Assembly: GCF_029675105.1 (NCBI RefSeq)
Contig: NZ_JAQQFV010000010.1
Location: 62,001 to 126,000, forward strand
DNA: 64,000 nt
Direction of reading: 5' to 3'
Origin: Nocardia anocheti
GTDB lineage: Bacteria > Actinomycetota > Actinomycetes > Mycobacteriales > Mycobacteriaceae
Both the position numbers and the translations under genes were made by a program. Shown here in pieces: positions 60,904 through 64,000 of the stretch (positions are counted from its first letter, which is position 1; each line of letters opens with the position of its first letter). The notes beneath the pieces are model-generated. The model did no database searches. It had not been told where the DNA came from and saw nothing but the letters and a program-made list of their open reading frames with translations.

Positions 60904-62082
60904 TCAGTAGCGGCTGTCGGGGATCCCGGCATCGGCGGGACCGTAGGGGAGACGGTCGAGCCAGGCGCCCGCCGAACCCCGGTATCGCGCCACGGCCGCC
61001 GCGCCGCGCTGACGGGCCCGCGTGGCGGTATCCGCCGCGAGCAACTGGCGCAACGCCTGATCGCTGGCCGCCCGGTTGCGCACGGCCGCGCCGCGCCGCA
61101 GGGCGTCGTACCGCAGGACCGCCTCGGTGCGGCTCCCACCCGCGGTGATGCTGTCGACCACGGCGTCGGCGGCCGCGGCCGCGTCGGCGACGCCGGAATT
61201 GAGCCCCCGCGCGCCGAACGGGGCGAACAGGTGCGCGGCCTCGCCGACGAGCAGTACTCGGCGCCCGCCGTCGACGAAGGTCTCGGCGACCGATTGCTCG
61301 AAGCGGTAGTGCGAGATCCAGGTGAGCTCGGGTCGGGTGCCCTCCGGCAGGAGCGGCGCGACCCAGGTGGCGGCGTCGGCGGTCAGCGCGGCGATGTCGT
61401 CGGTGGGGTGGCACTGTAGGTCCACACGCACGCCGCCGCGGAACGGCGCGAGCAGCACGTGGCGGTGTCCGGCCGCCGGGTGCCGGTAGTGGAACACCCG
61501 CTCGCGCGGCGCGCGGTCGGGGTCGTCGGCGACATCGACGACGACGAACGAAGCGTCACCGCGTGTCCCGGCGAGGCGGGTGCCGATCGCGGTGCGTACC
61601 GCCGAGCGCGCGCCGTCGGCGCCGATCAGGAAACTCGCCCGATGCCCACTGCCGACTTCGACATGCCCGTGCGCCACCGTCACCGTCTCGACCGGGGTCT
61701 GCCAGACCAGCCGCACGCCCGCGTTGCGGCAGGCGCCGCGCAGTTCGGTCTCGAGGTCGCGCTGCGACAGACAGGTGAACGGGGGAGCGTCGCTCCGGCA
61801 CGGCGGATACGACTTGCGGAACACGGTGCGCCCCGCCCACAGCGTGTGCTTGCCGCTCCAGACCATCCCCCGCTCGGCGAGGCGCTCGGCCAGGACGGGA
61901 TCGGCTTGCCCGAAGGCGCGCAGCGAGTCACCGTGCACGAAGATCGCCCGGCTTCCCGCCCGCACCGCGGTCTCGGACTCGGCTTCCAGCACCGTCACCA
62001 CCAAACCCCGCGCGGCGCAGAACAACGCCGTCGCCAGTCCGACCGGGCCGCCGCCCGCGACGAGTACATCGCTGTGTCTCAC
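60904..62082 (-). CDS. FAD-dependent aromatic monooxygenase
   Basis: This 392-residue class A flavoprotein starts SDVLVAGGGPVGLATALFCA, followed by the DG-type motif LIGADGARSAVRTAIG and the FAD motif LLVGEAAHLFAPFGARGLNS. Its GTG start overlaps the ligase stop (GTGA). It is coupled to a chorismate-lyase-like gene. Ring hydroxylation of benzoate-type compounds is plausible. The enzyme acts in the cytoplasm. The true substrate is unknown. Confidence 0.85.
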   Translation of the reverse strand: MRHSDVLVAGGGPVGLATALFCAARGLVVTVLEAESETAVRAGSRAIFVHGDSLRAFGQADPVLAERLAERGMVWSGKHTLWAGRTVFRKSYPPCRSDAPPFTCLSQRDLETELRGACRNAGVRLVWQTPVETVTVAHGHVEVGSGHRASFLIGADGARSAVRTAIGTRLAGTRGDASFVVVDVADDPDRAPRERVFHYRHPAAGHRHVLLAPFRGGVRVDLQCHPTDDIAALTADAATWVAPLLPEGTRPELTWISHYRFEQSVAETFVDGGRRVLLVGEAAHLFAPFGARGLNSGVADAAAAADAVVDSITAGGSRTEAVLRYDALRRGAAVRNRAASDQALRQLLAADTATRARQRGAAAVARYRGSAGAWLDRLPYGPADAGIPDSRY

Positions 62083-63491
62083 GCGGACGCTCCCACGGCG
62101 ATCGGCGCGGGCAGCTCCCGCCGCAGCACCTTCCCGGTGCCGTTGAGCGGCAGTTCGGGTAGCAGCACGAGCCGACGCGGCAGTTTGTAGGCGGCCAGAT
62201 GCGGGCGGCAGAATTCCGTGATCTGCGTCAGGGACGGCCGGGTGCCTGCCCTCGGCACGATCCAGGCGCAGGTGATCTCGCCCCGCACCGGGTCCGCCAG
62301 TCCGGCGACGGCGACCTCGGCGACATCCGGATGTCGCGCCACCACCCGCTCCACCTCGGCGGGATAGACGCTGAACCCGCCGCTGAGCACGACTTCCTTG
62401 GTGCGGCCCACCACGCGAACCCGTCCGTAGGCATCGACGCTGCCCAGATCGCCGGTGGGCAGCCACCCGTCCACCGTGACCGGGCCCGCGCCGAGGTGCC
62501 CCGCCGTCACCATCGGACCGGCGATCCACAATTCACCGATGCCCGAATCATCCTGGGGGACAGCGGTTGTCCGTAGGCGCACGTCGGGCATCGCGGTGCC
62601 CGTGGTGCCGTGCCGGTCGGGCAGGTCCGGCGCGGCCAGTGTCGCGAACCCGGCGAGTTCGGTCATCCCCCACCCCTCGACGAACGCGCCGCCCATCCTC
62701 GCCTCCCATTCCCGGGCCAGATCGGCACCGGCGCCCTGCCCCGCCGACACCACACACCGCAGGCGCGACAACCTCGGCGCGGTGTCGGCGCCTCGGGTCG
62801 ACCTCGCAACCACGTCGAGCAGCCGCCGGTACATGGTCGGCACCCCGGCCAGCACCGTCGCACCCCAGCGATCCGCCGCTTCGAGCAGGCGGGCCTCGTC
62901 GAACCGGGCCAGCTGCACCAGCGTCGCCCCCGACGCGAGCGCGGCATTGAGCACATTCGTCCCGTAGGAATGCGCGAGTGGGAGCGCGGTGACGACGACA
63001 TCGTCGGCGTGCCAGCCCAGCCGTTCCGCCAGGTTGTCGCCGCCGAGCGCGATGGCTCGCCGAGACTGGAGAACGCCCTTCGGGCGCCCGGTGGTGCCCG
63101 AGGTGTAGGCGATGGTCGCGGTGTCGGGCGCGCATTCCGGTCCCGGCGTGATCGTGGCACGGGTCGCCCGGCCGTCCGGCCAGAACACCCGATCGGGGAA
63201 CCGGGCGGCCAGAGCCCCGACCATGCGCGCGGGAACGAGGGCCAGCCGGGCGCCGGAATCCTCGAGCACATGGGCGATTTCGTTGATCGCCGATCCCGCG
63301 TTCATCGGCACGCTCACCGCCCCGAGCGCGGCGAGCGCGCGATAGACCGCCACCCAGCCCATGTCGTCGGGCAGACACAGCACCACCGTGGTGCCGGGCC
63401 CGACGCCCACGGCTGTCAGCTCACGGGTGGCGGTGTCCACCAGCTGTTCGAGGACCGCGTCGTCGTAGCGGCCCGAGTCCGTCACCAGCAC
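62079..63491 (-). CDS. AMP-forming acyl/aryl-CoA synthetase-type ligase
   Basis: This 470-residue ANL adenylating enzyme has P-loop YTSGTTGRPKGVLQS, the A5-like GWGMTELAGFATL, the adenylate-binding WLPTGDLGSVDAYGRVRVVG and the C-terminal A10-like PLNGTGKVLRREL with the catalytic Lys. The length is short for fatty acyl-CoA ligases and suits aryl-CoA or carrier-protein ligases. GTG 63491 is chosen for AGGAGG six bases upstream. It leads the operon of monooxygenase, chorismate lyase-like and secreted protein, consistent with activation of an aromatic acid. Confidence 0.85.
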   Translation of the reverse strand: MLVTDSGRYDDAVLEQLVDTATRELTAVGVGPGTTVVLCLPDDMGWVAVYRALAALGAVSVPMNAGSAINEIAHVLEDSGARLALVPARMVGALAARFPDRVFWPDGRATRATITPGPECAPDTATIAYTSGTTGRPKGVLQSRRAIALGGDNLAERLGWHADDVVVTALPLAHSYGTNVLNAALASGATLVQLARFDEARLLEAADRWGATVLAGVPTMYRRLLDVVARSTRGADTAPRLSRLRCVVSAGQGAGADLAREWEARMGGAFVEGWGMTELAGFATLAAPDLPDRHGTTGTAMPDVRLRTTAVPQDDSGIGELWIAGPMVTAGHLGAGPVTVDGWLPTGDLGSVDAYGRVRVVGRTKEVVLSGGFSVYPAEVERVVARHPDVAEVAVAGLADPVRGEITCAWIVPRAGTRPSLTQITEFCRPHLAAYKLPRRLVLLPELPLNGTGKVLRRELPAPIAVGASA

Positions 63492-63527
63492 GAACAACCT
63501 CCTGTCGGGGTGGTCTCGGCACACCGA

Positions 63528-64000
63528 TCACAGAACGTAGGAAAGGAACGGCGCGCGTTCCGGGGTGGCCATGGCGTCCCACAGCCGCACCTGCCGGTGC
63601 TCGCCACGGATCTGCCCGGCCTGATACAGCCCGGCCGCCGGGGTACCGCCCAGCACGATCGCGCCCATGGCCGACACATCGAGTTCCAGATCGGGCGCGG
63701 TGGTGGTGCGGTGGCATACGCCGACTCCCTTGTCGACGTCGAGGTGATAGGTGCCGTCGGCCCAGCCGCGCGCGTCGTGCACGCGCAGGGTCAGCGCGCC
63801 GTCGGCCGCCCAGGAACGGGCGGACAGGATCGCCGGGACGTCGAGCAGGCGCAGCCACAGAGCGTCCCGTCGACGGCCGCGCAGCCAGCGGGCATCGGTG
63901 ACCCACCAGCGCAGCGGATCGTCCACGGGCAGTCGCGGCACTCGGATCTCGCTGGCCATGTCGATCGAGAACAGGAACCGCCACAGCGCGCCCGCCGCCT
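63528..64000 (-). CDS. Eis-like N-acetyltransferase, C-terminal part (partial)
   Basis: The gene continues beyond base 64000. The 157 visible residues (GALWRFLFSIDMASEIRVPR, DDPLRWWVTDARWL, DALWLRLLDVPAILSARSWA, ending APFLSYVL) match the SCP2-like C-terminal domain of Eis family GNAT acetyltransferases, whose final carboxylate lies at the active site. Eis proteins acetylate aminoglycosides and other amines. The N-terminal catalytic domain and start are outside the window. It lies 36 bases upstream of the AMP-ligase gene on the same strand. Confidence 0.75.
   Translation of the reverse strand, partial: AAGALWRFLFSIDMASEIRVPRLPVDDPLRWWVTDARWLRGRRRDALWLRLLDVPAILSARSWAADGALTLRVHDARGWADGTYHLDVDKGVGVCHRTTTAPDLELDVSAMGAIVLGGTPAAGLYQAGQIRGEHRQVRLWDAMATPERAPFLSYVL

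Noticed and set aside
53900-64000. NRPS siderophore cluster
   Set aside because: A transporter pair, an IdeR-like box and an AMP-ligase are present, but no condensation, carrier or thioesterase domains are visible in the window.

Overview
The window is GC-rich actinobacterial chromosome. A mycolyltransferase-like esterase, a cutinase, a PrrA/PrrB-like two-component pair, an Eis-like acetyltransferase and an IdeR-type iron box suggest a mycolic-acid actinomycete, most likely Nocardia. The genus is inferred from gene families and base composition only. One tRNA and no rRNA were found.

Layout. (a) 1-7.3 kb, core: secreted or exported proteins on the minus strand (mycolyltransferase-like fragment, glycine-zipper protein, frameshifted cutinase), a response regulator and kinase operon, and an orphan nitrate-sensing (CvnA-like) kinase. 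(b) 7.4-23.7 kb, mobile island. It starts at tRNA-Pro(GGG) with its terminator and reaches a tyrosine integrase with a small excisionase-like gene near 23 kb. It holds a decayed IS3-family transposase, two nested IS3-family elements, an XRE/ImmA regulatory pair with twin operators, and a dense set of conflict-type genes: a caspase-S1 protein facing an EACC1-like protein, a trypsin-like protease, a Cas2-fold SinR-type protein, and a visibly AT-richer DUF262-HEPN operon bracketed by an intact and a decayed copy of one DNA-binding gene. (c) 23.2-31.9 kb, redox and detoxification cluster around an MmyB-type regulator (hydrolase, alcohol dehydrogenase, SDR, cyclophilin-like lipoprotein, MFS pump, aldo/keto reductase). 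Many members are frameshifted or internally deleted. (d) 31.9-34.9 kb, a translationally coupled pair: a two-TM membrane protein and a STAND/NLR ATPase with TPRs, sharing a short repeated motif.

(e) 35-47 kb, envelope and stress genes: a double PAP2 phosphatase, CsbD, an MFS pump, two MEDS-domain regulators, DUF985 cupin, aldehyde dehydrogenase, and a DUF4235/DUF3618/YihY set. (f) 47-52.9 kb, two TetR-regulated divergent units (flavin monooxygenase; mycothiol-DinB-type protein) with clear palindromic operators, plus a secreted mycolyltransferase-like esterase. (g) 53-64 kb, a GT87-like membrane glycosyltransferase convergent with and overlapping a siderophore-type ABC exporter/importer pair (YbtP/YbtQ or IrtA/IrtB type) preceded by an IdeR-like box and a divergent MerR regulator. 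A minus-strand operon follows (AMP-ligase, flavin monooxygenase, chorismate-lyase-like protein, secreted protein), ending at a partial Eis-like acetyltransferase.

The most notable systems are the NLR/membrane-protein pair sharing a G-x-R-S-x-A-V motif, the caspase-S1/EACC1 locus, and the repeat-bracketed DUF262-HEPN cassette. Several genes carry single-base frameshifts, two of them in homopolymers, so sequencing error must be separated from true decay.
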